A DNA stretch of 64,000 nt from Sulfurimonas sp. (GTDB lineage Bacteria; Campylobacterota; Campylobacteria; Campylobacterales; Sulfurimonadaceae), in contig JAOFSE010000004.1 of assembly GCA_028044295.1 (NCBI GenBank), positions 97,748 to 161,747 of the forward strand, given 5' to 3'. The stretch's first letter is position 1. Each line of letters begins with the position of its first letter. The notes under the pieces were generated by a model. That model did not search any database. It worked only from the letters and a program-made list of their open reading frames with translations, and was not told the origin of the DNA. Position numbers and translations under genes: made by a program. This document shows positions 9,586-17,049 of the stretch, one piece after another.

Positions 9586-10776
9586 ATGAAAAAAATAGCA
9601 ATTATTGGCGGTGGTGCATCTGGTCTTTTATGTGCAATCTTTTGTGCTCAAAAATCTTTACATGTAGACCTTTTTGAGCAAAACTCCAAGTGTGCTAAAA
9701 AGATTTTAGTTTCTGGAAATGGTCGCTGTAACATTACAAACAGATCTCTACATGTAGAAGACTTTTTTGGCGACAATATTAGTTTTGTTAAAGATGCTCT
9801 TGATGAGTTTAGCTTTAAAGAGTTTGAGAAGTTTTGCCATAGCATAGGACTTCTTCTTGACATTAAAGATGATGGAAGATGCTACCCACTTAGCAATGAA
9901 GCAAAAAGTGTTTCATCCTTACTTATAAACTATGCTACTAGACTTGGTGTGAATATACATGTAGACACTAAAATCACAGATATTAAAAAACTTTGTGATG
10001 ATTACCACTCAGTAGTTATAGCTACAGGTTCTGAGGCAGCTTCACATCTTGGTGGGAACCGTGACGGTTTAGAGTTTGCTTTAAACTTTGGACATACTAC
10101 AGTTCCTACTTACCCATCTTTAGTACAGTTTCACCTCAACTCAAATATAGCACATAAGATGAGTGGAGTTAAACTGGCTGGTGAAGTCACACTCCTTGTT
10201 AACAACAAAAAAGACTCTACATGTAGAGGTGATGTTTTGTTCACAAACTACGGTGTTTCAGGCTTTGCAATACTCGATATTTCCCAAAGAGCAAGTGTTG
10301 CGCTTATGGAGTACTCGAAGGTAGATATATCTGTAAATCTATTGCCAGAGTTTAATGCTAAAAAACTCTCAGACCATATAACTAAAGTAGCCTCTCTTCA
10401 AAAAGAGTTTACAATACTCGATATCTTAGCTGGACTAGTACCAGTTAAAATAGCTCATGGTTTACTAGAAGACTTAAAACTTTCACACTCTACATGTACT
10501 GAAGATATCGGTACTAAAATGGCTAAGAAAATTGCAAACCAAATGTTAAACTGGAGATTTGAAGTTCAAGAGACTCACGGTTTCCGTCATGCAGAAGTTG
10601 CTGGTGGTGGAGTTAACACTACTGAAGTTAATCCTAAAACTATGCAATCACTAAAACAAGACAATCTTTATTTCTGTGGAGAGGTTTTAGATGTAGTTGG
10701 TCGTCGTGGTGGTTACAACTTTGCATGGTGCTGGGCTAGTGCTTATATGTGTGCAAAAGATATAACAAAAGCTTAA
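9586..10776 (+). CDS. BaiN/HI0933-family FAD-dependent oxidoreductase
   Basis: A Rossmann dinucleotide-binding motif (IIGGGASGLLCA) occupies the N-terminus. The family signature SGNGRCNITN follows near residue 43, and the C-terminal flavin-contact motif DVVGRRGGYNFAWCWASAYMC lies near 370. This is the 390-400 residue BaiN/YhiN/HI0933 family, for which most members have no proven substrate. Four TACATGTA palindromes fall in the 5' two thirds and one near position 10491, the densest concentration in the window. The ATG at 9586 is 22 nt after the globin stop. Confidence 0.88.
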   Translation: MKKIAIIGGGASGLLCAIFCAQKSLHVDLFEQNSKCAKKILVSGNGRCNITNRSLHVEDFFGDNISFVKDALDEFSFKEFEKFCHSIGLLLDIKDDGRCYPLSNEAKSVSSLLINYATRLGVNIHVDTKITDIKKLCDDYHSVVIATGSEAASHLGGNRDGLEFALNFGHTTVPTYPSLVQFHLNSNIAHKMSGVKLAGEVTLLVNNKKDSTCRGDVLFTNYGVSGFAILDISQRASVALMEYSKVDISVNLLPEFNAKKLSDHITKVASLQKEFTILDILAGLVPVKIAHGLLEDLKLSHSTCTEDIGTKMAKKIANQMLNWRFEVQETHGFRHAEVAGGGVNTTEVNPKTMQSLKQDNLYFCGEVLDVVGRRGGYNFAWCWASAYMCAKDITKA

Positions 10777-10821
10777 CTATTTTTAGATAGACTTATACAA
10801 TCATCAAAAAAGGACTCTCTT

Positions 10822-11376
10822 ATGTCAACACCACTTATTATTTTAATCGTAGTCGCTATTATATTAGTTCTTATGTACAACTCACTAGTAGCTAAAAAGA
10901 ATCAAGTTGAAAATATATTCGCAAGTGTAGATACCGTGCTTAAAAAAAGGTACGACCTTATACCAAACCTTGTTGCATCTGTAAGTAAGTATATGGAACA
11001 TGAGAAATCTCTTTTAGAAGAGGTGACTAAACTCCGTGCCGAAGCGAATAAACCAAATATCAGTGATGAACACAAAATAAACCTAGACGCAAAAATGAGC
11101 TCTGCTCTTGGCTCTATTATGATAGCTGTTGAGAATTATCCTGATTTAAAAGCAAACGAAAATGTTATGCACCTTCAACATTCACTTAATGAGGTAGAAG
11201 AACAGATTTCTGCAGCTAGACGCTCTTACAACCAAGCTGTTACGGACTATAATAATGCCATAGAGATGATTCCCACAAATATTATGGCTAACTTTATGAG
11301 TTATAGAAGAAAACAAGTTTTTGAAATAGTAGAGAGTGAGAGAAAAAATGTAAATGTAAAAGAGCTTTTTAACTAA
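10822..11376 (+). CDS. lemA: LemA family protein
   Basis: A single N-terminal membrane segment (about residues 4-22) is followed by a long helical domain. The conserved LemA core KKNQVENIFASVDTVLKKR followed by YDLIPNLV is clear, as is the later RRSYNQAVTDYNNAI. LemA proteins are membrane-anchored helical proteins of unclear function, exposed to the periplasm. AAAGGA precedes the ATG. The gene heads a four-gene set with a DUF3137-type protein, a YtfJ-type protein and an EI24 membrane protein, a grouping that suggests a joint envelope function. Confidence 0.92.
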   Translation: MSTPLIILIVVAIILVLMYNSLVAKKNQVENIFASVDTVLKKRYDLIPNLVASVSKYMEHEKSLLEEVTKLRAEANKPNISDEHKINLDAKMSSALGSIMIAVENYPDLKANENVMHLQHSLNEVEEQISAARRSYNQAVTDYNNAIEMIPTNIMANFMSYRRKQVFEIVESERKNVNVKELFN

Positions 11377-11389
11377 AGCCTACATGTAG

Positions 11390-12331
11390 ATGAAAAATGT
11401 AAGTGAATTAACTGACTTTTACTACAAAAGCTTATACCCTGCTCTGCAAAAACTAGAAGCAGATAGAAAAGGTCTTAGAAAAAAGATAGTTATTGTTGCT
11501 GCTATTTATACCTTTCTAGTAGCCTTGATTACCTACAATATTAACACAGCATATGACTTTATATTTGTAGCCTATATAGCACTAGGAACTATAATATATA
11601 AGTTTATGATTCATGACTATACCCATGAGTTTAAAATGAATGTGATAAAGCCTCTGATTAAAGCGATAGATTCCTCTCTTCTGTACTCTTCAAAAACTCA
11701 TGTATCAGACTATATATTTAACCGTTCAGACCTTTTTTCAACTCCAGATAGAATCAATGGAAATGATTATGTAAAAGGAAATATAGATGGTATAAATATC
11801 CAGTTTTCTGATATACATGCCGAGAAAAGAACAAAAAGTTCAAAGGGAAGAAGTAGTTGGCATACTCTTTTTCAAGGTCTTTTTATAGTCGCAGAGTTTC
11901 ATAAAAACTTTGAAGGTCAAACTGTTGTTCTTCCAGATTCAGCTCAAAACACCTTTGGAAACCTCATAGGTAACTGGCTACAATCAAAAAATATGGCTAG
12001 AGATGAGTTAGTAAAAATGGATGACCCTGAATTTGAAAAGGAGTTTGTCGTCTACTCTACAAATCAAGTAGAAGCTAGATATATTCTCTCACATTCATTG
12101 ATGAAAAAACTTTTAATCTTTAAAAAGAAATCTAACCACCCTCTTCATGTATCTTTTATAGGTGATCACATTCATATGGCTTTAGAGTATGATAAGGATC
12201 TGTTTGAACCATCTGTATTTAAATCTCTGCTAGACTATAAAGTAGCTATGGAGTATGTACAAACTCTACATTTAGCTATAGGAATAGTTCAAGAACTAAA
12301 ATTAAATCAAAAACTATGGAGTAAAAAATGA
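11390..12331 (+). CDS. DUF3137-type membrane protein, LemA partner
   Basis: Two adjacent membrane segments lie near the N-terminus (about residues 32-50 and 56-72). The following soluble region carries motifs I associate with DUF3137 proteins: NDYVKGNIDGINIQFSDI and LFQGLFIVAEFHKNFEGQ. The function is unknown; DUF3137 genes are frequently next to lemA. The ATG at 11390 follows directly after the palindrome CTACATGTAG (11380-11389), which occupies the place where a Shine-Dalgarno would be. Translation may therefore depend on coupling with lemA, whose stop is 13 nt upstream. Confidence 0.75.
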   Translation: MKNVSELTDFYYKSLYPALQKLEADRKGLRKKIVIVAAIYTFLVALITYNINTAYDFIFVAYIALGTIIYKFMIHDYTHEFKMNVIKPLIKAIDSSLLYSSKTHVSDYIFNRSDLFSTPDRINGNDYVKGNIDGINIQFSDIHAEKRTKSSKGRSSWHTLFQGLFIVAEFHKNFEGQTVVLPDSAQNTFGNLIGNWLQSKNMARDELVKMDDPEFEKEFVVYSTNQVEARYILSHSLMKKLLIFKKKSNHPLHVSFIGDHIHMALEYDKDLFEPSVFKSLLDYKVAMEYVQTLHLAIGIVQELKLNQKLWSKK

Positions 12332-12843
12332 TAAAAAAAATTCTAACACTTATTCTACTTACGATAAGTCTATCTGCATTACCGCTAGATAAAACTCCAA
12401 AAAAGATTATTATTGAAGGTGATAATGGTGGGTATGTTCAAGATGGAAGTCCATGGAACTCATCTAGTATTAAAGATAAAGTCTATGTTATGTTTTATGT
12501 TGATCCAGATGAGAGAACAGTAAATGACGAGTTTTCACAAGTCTTAAAAGAAAAAAACTACAATAAAGAAAAGTTTGGAAGTATTGCTGTAATAAACCTT
12601 GCTGCTACATGGAAACCAAATATAATAATTGAAAAACTTTTACAAGATAAACAAGAAGAGTTTCCAGAAACTATATATATCAAAGATAAAAATAGTATCT
12701 TAGTTAATGAGTGGGGTTTACAAGATGACTCTTCTGAAATTATATTATTTTCTAAAGACTCAAAAGTCATATATTATAAATCAGGTAAGATGAGTAAAAA
12801 TGATATAGAACAAGCTCTACAAATTATTGAGGAAAATAGATAA
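12328..12843 (+). CDS. ytfJ: YtfJ family thioredoxin-fold protein
   Basis: The protein has a signal peptide (residues 1-17) and a compact domain with the YtfJ-family motifs FYVDPDERTVND, KFGSIAVINLAATWKPN and FPETIYIKDKNSILVNEWGL. YtfJ is a periplasmic protein of thioredoxin-like fold but without the CxxC redox pair; no CxxC is present here either. Its activity is not known. The start overlaps the upstream gene by 4 nt and the stop overlaps the next ATG by 1 nt, so it is inside the lemA operon. Confidence 0.8.
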   Translation: MIKKILTLILLTISLSALPLDKTPKKIIIEGDNGGYVQDGSPWNSSSIKDKVYVMFYVDPDERTVNDEFSQVLKEKNYNKEKFGSIAVINLAATWKPNIIIEKLLQDKQEEFPETIYIKDKNSILVNEWGLQDDSSEIILFSKDSKVIYYKSGKMSKNDIEQALQIIEENR

Positions 12844-13616
12844 TGCATACAAATTTACTTCTACTAAGCATAAAAGACTTTTTGACACCTAAAATGTTAA
12901 AGTTTGCTCTACTTCCATTTGTTCTTACACTTATTTTTATGTACATAATATTTTTTGTTATTGCTGGGATTGGTGTTGAAAGTCTCTCTACTATAAATGT
13001 TGAGTCTACTCAAACAAGCATCCAAAATGGTATACCTCATACTGAAACTCTAAGTGCTAAACTAGAAGGTATGGCTATTATAAAGTACCTTATGAGCTTT
13101 GCTATGACGTCATGGATTGCTTCATTCCTTATCTACGCCATTGGTGGATTTTTAACGCTATATGCTTCTATATTTATAGCTGTCATAGTCATAGGATTCT
13201 TAACTCCATACATTATGCAAGAACTTCAAAATAGACACTATAATGATGTAGAGATGATTGGTCATTCAAACATTATATTAGGGATTGTAGCGATAGTTAA
13301 ATACACCATCATAATGCTATTACTTTTTCTACTTTTAATACCACTCTACTTCATACCATTAGTAAATATAGTTGCTTTTAATTTTCCGCTCTATTACTTT
13401 TTTCATAAGATGATAACACTAGATATCTCATCAAATATTTGTACTAGTGAGGAAGATAAACATATAAGATATTTTTCTAAAAGCTCTTTGAGGTTAAAAA
13501 CACTAGCCCTATATATAGTTTCACTTATACCATTTGCCATATTTTTTGGAGCTATTTTTTATGTAGTGTATCTTGGTAATACCTACTTTGTAGAAGTTAG
13601 AAAAATCCGTAATTAA
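12843..13616 (+). CDS. EI24 domain-containing membrane protein
   Basis: This polytopic membrane protein of 257 residues has about five hydrophobic segments (around 18-42, 95-130, 150-175, 178-195 and 225-248). The pattern FLTPYIMQELQNRHY after a long hydrophobic stretch, and the conserved LLFLLLIPLYFIPLVNI segment, resemble the EI24/CysZ superfamily. CysZ members move sulfate in other bacteria; there is no direct evidence for the substrate here. It is the last gene of the lemA set. It ends in a 4-nt convergent overlap (TTAA) with the diguanylate cyclase gene. Confidence 0.72.
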   Translation: MHTNLLLLSIKDFLTPKMLKFALLPFVLTLIFMYIIFFVIAGIGVESLSTINVESTQTSIQNGIPHTETLSAKLEGMAIIKYLMSFAMTSWIASFLIYAIGGFLTLYASIFIAVIVIGFLTPYIMQELQNRHYNDVEMIGHSNIILGIVAIVKYTIIMLLLFLLLIPLYFIPLVNIVAFNFPLYYFFHKMITLDISSNICTSEEDKHIRYFSKSSLRLKTLALYIVSLIPFAIFFGAIFYVVYLGNTYFVEVRKIRN

Positions 13617-13642
13617 GTTTTTATAATTGTAACTTGATTACG
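13608..13642. terminator. Inverted repeat at a convergent gene junction
   Basis: A 12-bp stem with one G-U or C-A type mismatch (CGTAATTAAGTT at 13608-13619 with AACTTGATTACG at 13631-13642) encloses an 11-nt T/A-rich loop. It overlaps the shared stop codons of the EI24 and PleD-like genes. It could act as a weak two-way terminator that is partly coding. It has no separate T-run, so the call is tentative. Confidence 0.4.
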
Positions 13643-14869
13643 ACCATTCTCTTTTGATTCATATAATGCTTCATCAGATAAAACAACCATCTGTTCAAGT
13701 GAATCTGAAAGTCCATATACAATTCCAAAGGAAACTGTATATTTTATTTCAACTTCGCCACTAATAATTACATTAGATTCAAACATTTTTCTAATTTTTT
13801 CAAATAATTTATCCACATTCACTTCACTGATATCTTCAAGAACAATACAAAATTCTTCTCCACCAAATCTCGCCATTAAATCAGAAGCTCTTAAATGTTT
13901 ATCTAAAATTCTTTTGATCTCTTTGATAGCTATATCACCTACATCATGTCCGTAAGTATCATTGATATTTTTGAAATTATCAATATCTAACATAGCTACT
14001 GCAAGTGGATTGTGTTTTCTTTTTGCTTTCGCAAAAATAGCTGCTCCACTATCATAGAAGTATCTTCTATTATATGCCCCTGTAAGAAAATCTTTATTTG
14101 CCATATCTGAAATTTTTGTAAAAAGATCAAGTAGTTCTAAGTTCGAGTTAAGCCTAGTAGTTACTTCATCGACCATATATGGTTTACTAATGAAATCATT
14201 TGCACCAAACTTTAAAAAATCAGCAAGAGCAGTCTTATCTTTAGTATCACTAACACCAATTATGCTTAATTGATCTTTCTCATAAATCTCTCTTAGTTTT
14301 ATAGTTACTTCTAGACCATCCATCCCAGGCATGTTAAAGTCTACAAAAACTACAGATATTTTTTCTTCAGTCTTTTCTAAAATAGATAACGCATCTTTAC
14401 CACTAGACGCTGTTAAAACATTAATGTTATTATTGTGTAAGATATTAGATAGGTCTTCAAGAGCAACATCCGAATCATCTATAATTAAAATATTCACATC
14501 ATAGTTATCAAGTGCTCTTTGAACTAACTTTACAGCTTGTTTCGTACTCTTTGGAGTACCTTTTAAAACATACGATAAAACATCATTCTTTTTTATAAGC
14601 TTTTTTACATTTTCATTCATAGTACCTGTTAAAACAATACTAGGTATATTATGTAAATTTGCTAATGATATAACCTCTCCGTTAGGTGCATCAGGGAGAC
14701 TAACATCAAGAAGAGCCATATGAATACTGTTTTTATTCTTTCGCATCAGTCTCATTGCTGAGCTATAACTATCTGCGTAGAGAACCTCAACATTACTTAG
14801 TTGTTCAAACTCAATTTCTAACATTTGCAAAATTAGTTTACTATCATCAACAACTAAGACTTTTTTCAT
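13613..14869 (-). CDS. PleD-type response regulator: two receiver domains plus GGDEF diguanylate cyclase
   Basis: Domains in order are receiver 1 (1-118, phospho-acceptor Asp55 in LLDVSLPD), receiver 2 (about 125-245, Asp in FVDFNMPG) and GGDEF (about 255-418). The catalytic motif is GGEEF, with FLTGAYNRRYF at the domain start and LDIDNFKNINDTYGHDVGD for metal and substrate binding. All catalytic residues are present, so it is probably an active cyclic di-GMP synthase controlled by phosphorylation. AAGGTG precedes the ATG. The kinase is unknown; the FIST hybrid histidine kinase two genes away is a candidate partner. Confidence 0.92.
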   Translation of the reverse strand: MKKVLVVDDSKLILQMLEIEFEQLSNVEVLYADSYSSAMRLMRKNKNSIHMALLDVSLPDAPNGEVISLANLHNIPSIVLTGTMNENVKKLIKKNDVLSYVLKGTPKSTKQAVKLVQRALDNYDVNILIIDDSDVALEDLSNILHNNNINVLTASSGKDALSILEKTEEKISVVFVDFNMPGMDGLEVTIKLREIYEKDQLSIIGVSDTKDKTALADFLKFGANDFISKPYMVDEVTTRLNSNLELLDLFTKISDMANKDFLTGAYNRRYFYDSGAAIFAKAKRKHNPLAVAMLDIDNFKNINDTYGHDVGDIAIKEIKRILDKHLRASDLMARFGGEEFCIVLEDISEVNVDKLFEKIRKMFESNVIISGEVEIKYTVSFGIVYGLSDSLEQMVVLSDEALYESKENGRNQVTIIKT

Positions 14870-14889
14870 GTTTCACCTTATTTTGACTA

Positions 14890-14895
14890 AGTATA
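14890..14895 (-). promoter_or_regulatory. Predicted -10 element for the PleD-like gene
   Basis: On the minus strand this reads TATACT, 20 nt upstream of the ATG at 14869, in the short gap after the helicase gene. Assignment rests on the hexamer and position only. Confidence 0.3.
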
Positions 14896-14912
14896 CTAAA
14901 GTAAACTTTAAA

Positions 14913-16994
14913 CTATTCTTCTGTTTTTTCTTGTTCTTTCTCAACTAAAGATTTATAAACTTCATCTTTAGGAACTAAACCAGCTTCAAACAGAAATTGT
15001 GATGGAACAAAATTCATTTTCTTTATCTTGTCATACTTCGCATAACTCAAGTATAAAATATCTTTCGCTCTAGTTACTGATACGTAAAAGAGTCTTCTTT
15101 CTTCATCTAAAGAGCCACCTCTTTGCATAAGCTTTCTGTTTGGAAACCTTCCATCCATCAAATCAACTACATAAACTTCTTTATACTCTAAGCCTTTAGA
15201 AGCATGTACACTGAGTAAGTTTACACCCTCTCCTTGTGTCAAATCTGAAGAGCCTAAAATCATTGCATTCAAAAATCTTTCATGTTCATTGTATGGTTTA
15301 GACAACTCTTCAAGTAGCATCATTTTTCTCTTAATCTTTGAGAGTGCTTCTGTTTTTTGCTTCTCATCCACAGTCCCATCTTTGAGCTGTGCTCTTTTAG
15401 TTGCTAATATATCAGACATATATCCATAAACAGAAGATTCAGCTATCTTTTTTACTATTGTTCTAGGCTGTTTGATACCTTTTAAATCTCTATATAATTT
15501 ATAAAAATCATGTAAAAAAGTAGCAGATTCCTTTGTGAGTTTAGGGTGTTTGAGTATTGGATTTTTCATAAATTTAGCTTCAAACCCAAGTTTTGCATAC
15601 TTACCAACAGCTCCTAACTCTAGGAAGTCATCAAATAGACCTAATTGATGGTTTAGTTTTCTCTTTTCAAAAGGGTTCTTCATAGACTCATCAGGTGCAT
15701 AAAGACCATAAAATATACTACCATTTCCTAAAGTTTTTAATGCAATATATAACTCTTTTGCCATTGCACTACCCACACCACGAGCAAACTCAAAAAGATG
15801 TATAAAACTCATCATATCAGACTCATTAACAAGTAGAGTATAAAAATCTAGTACTGCTTTAACTTCACGTGAGTCAAAAAAGCTCGTACCACCTTTTCTC
15901 TTACAAGGAATATTCAATTCACGAAGGCCTACTTCTATACCATCAGCAGAAGAGTTGTTTCTAAAAATAACTGCTATTTCTTCTCTAGGAGTTTGACTGT
16001 CTCTGATCATTGCAGCCATTGCATGATACTGGTCAAACAATTCATCATAGGCAAGAAGTTTAGGAGCTTGTGTGTCCTTGTCCCTTGTTACCTCTAACTG
16101 CTTTGGATATATTCTCTCATTATGTTCTATAACTTTTGTTGCTAAAGAAAGAATTGGAAGTGTTGAACGATAATTCTTAGTAAGTGTATGTACTACTGCA
16201 TCTGGAAACTTCGTTGAAAAAGACCCTATTATAGAGATATCTGCACCATTAAAAGCATAAATACTCTGATCATAGTCACCAACACAAAAAAGTGATGGTG
16301 GTTTCATCGCTTCTATCAAAGTTCCTTGAAGTGCATTTGTATCTTGGTATTCATCTACCAAAACTTCTTGATAACCTAAATCTTTTGTTTTGCATATTTC
16401 TCGAAAGTTCAGAAGTAAGTCATTAAAGTTTACAAAACCATACTCTTTTTTTAAACTCTCAAACTCATCCACAATGTCTGCATAAATCATGGCAAAAAGT
16501 TCATGCTCAGGATAAGTGTCTATTACCCATGTATCAAAAGAATTATTCAGTTCTGTATTTTGATAAAAAGAGTATAAATCATAAAGATAGTTTCCTCCGT
16601 ATGGAGTTATTTCTGCTCCTATATGTTCAAATGAACGTTTTTCAAATACGCTTCTAAAAAGAGTTTTCAACTCTCTTTGTTGTTTGAGAACAACTTTTTT
16701 ATCTTGTTTTTTCAGCCATCTATAACTAACTGCATGAAAAGTTCCTGCATCAATCTTTGACGCTACATCTTTACCAAAAAGCTCAGCTACACGAGCTACC
16801 ATTTCAGCAGCTGCCTTATTTGTAAAGGTAAGGAGTAGTATCTCTTGTGGTTTAACATCTCTTGAGAGTAAAAAACCTATTCTACCAACGATAGTAGAAG
16901 TTTTTCCTGTCCCTGCTGATGCTATAATTAGGTTTTTTGTATCTGTTGAAGTTGCTGCTGCATATTGTTCTGGATTTAAACGTGATAATGGCAT
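14913..16994 (-). CDS. UvrD/Rep-family ATP-dependent DNA helicase
   Basis: This superfamily 1A 3'-5' helicase has 693 residues. Motifs in order are the Q-motif region LNPEQYAAA, Walker A ASAGTGKTST (about 27-36), motif Ia LLTFTNKAAAEM, motif II with VDEYQDTN, motif III GDYDQSIYAFNGA, motif IV FRNNSSADGIE, motif V LLSVHASKGLEYKEVYVVDL and motif VI DEERRLFYVSVTRA. This is the UvrD/PcrA/Rep group used in repair and replication restart. I cannot separate UvrD from Rep by sequence alone. It has its own predicted promoter and is not obviously co-transcribed with the kinase gene upstream. Confidence 0.9.
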   Translation of the reverse strand: MPLSRLNPEQYAAATSTDTKNLIIASAGTGKTSTIVGRIGFLLSRDVKPQEILLLTFTNKAAAEMVARVAELFGKDVASKIDAGTFHAVSYRWLKKQDKKVVLKQQRELKTLFRSVFEKRSFEHIGAEITPYGGNYLYDLYSFYQNTELNNSFDTWVIDTYPEHELFAMIYADIVDEFESLKKEYGFVNFNDLLLNFREICKTKDLGYQEVLVDEYQDTNALQGTLIEAMKPPSLFCVGDYDQSIYAFNGADISIIGSFSTKFPDAVVHTLTKNYRSTLPILSLATKVIEHNERIYPKQLEVTRDKDTQAPKLLAYDELFDQYHAMAAMIRDSQTPREEIAVIFRNNSSADGIEVGLRELNIPCKRKGGTSFFDSREVKAVLDFYTLLVNESDMMSFIHLFEFARGVGSAMAKELYIALKTLGNGSIFYGLYAPDESMKNPFEKRKLNHQLGLFDDFLELGAVGKYAKLGFEAKFMKNPILKHPKLTKESATFLHDFYKLYRDLKGIKQPRTIVKKIAESSVYGYMSDILATKRAQLKDGTVDEKQKTEALSKIKRKMMLLEELSKPYNEHERFLNAMILGSSDLTQGEGVNLLSVHASKGLEYKEVYVVDLMDGRFPNRKLMQRGGSLDEERRLFYVSVTRAKDILYLSYAKYDKIKKMNFVPSQFLFEAGLVPKDEVYKSLVEKEQEKTEE

Positions 16995-17022
16995 AACAAA
17001 TACTCCTAATTTTAAGAGTGTG

Positions 17023-17028
17023 ATTATA
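17023..17028 (-). promoter_or_regulatory. Predicted -10 element for the helicase gene
   Basis: The minus strand reads TATAAT here, 28 nt before the helicase ATG at 16994. The perfect hexamer in a 55-nt gap supports a separate transcription start after the kinase gene. Confidence 0.45.
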
Positions 17029-17049
17029 CCTTTTAACTATTAAACTCGA

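Larger units (their letters stand above)
8179..11389. repeat. Cluster of TACATGTA / CTACATGTAG palindromes
   Basis: Ten copies of the 8-bp palindrome TACATGTA occur here. They begin at 8179, 8248, 8882, 9086, 9659, 9749, 9956, 10218, 10491 and 11381. Five of them extend to the 10-bp palindrome CTACATGTAG (8247, 8881, 9748, 10217, 11380). Two extend to a perfect 14-bp palindrome CTCTACATGTAGAG (8879-8892 and 10215-10228). All but the last lie inside coding sequence and are read in different frames, as Leu-His-Val or Thr-Cys-Arg, so the DNA word rather than a peptide is being kept. Other copies in the window start at 3619, 19910, 30961, 31338, 49350, 49362, 53325, 57047, 58565, 60494 and 61502. 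Positions were read by eye. Confidence 0.85.

Noticed and set aside
8179..11389. The palindrome cluster as a CRISPR array or tandem repeat
   Set aside because: Spacing is irregular (about 70-900 nt), only 8-14 bp are shared, and the intervening DNA is ordinary coding sequence.
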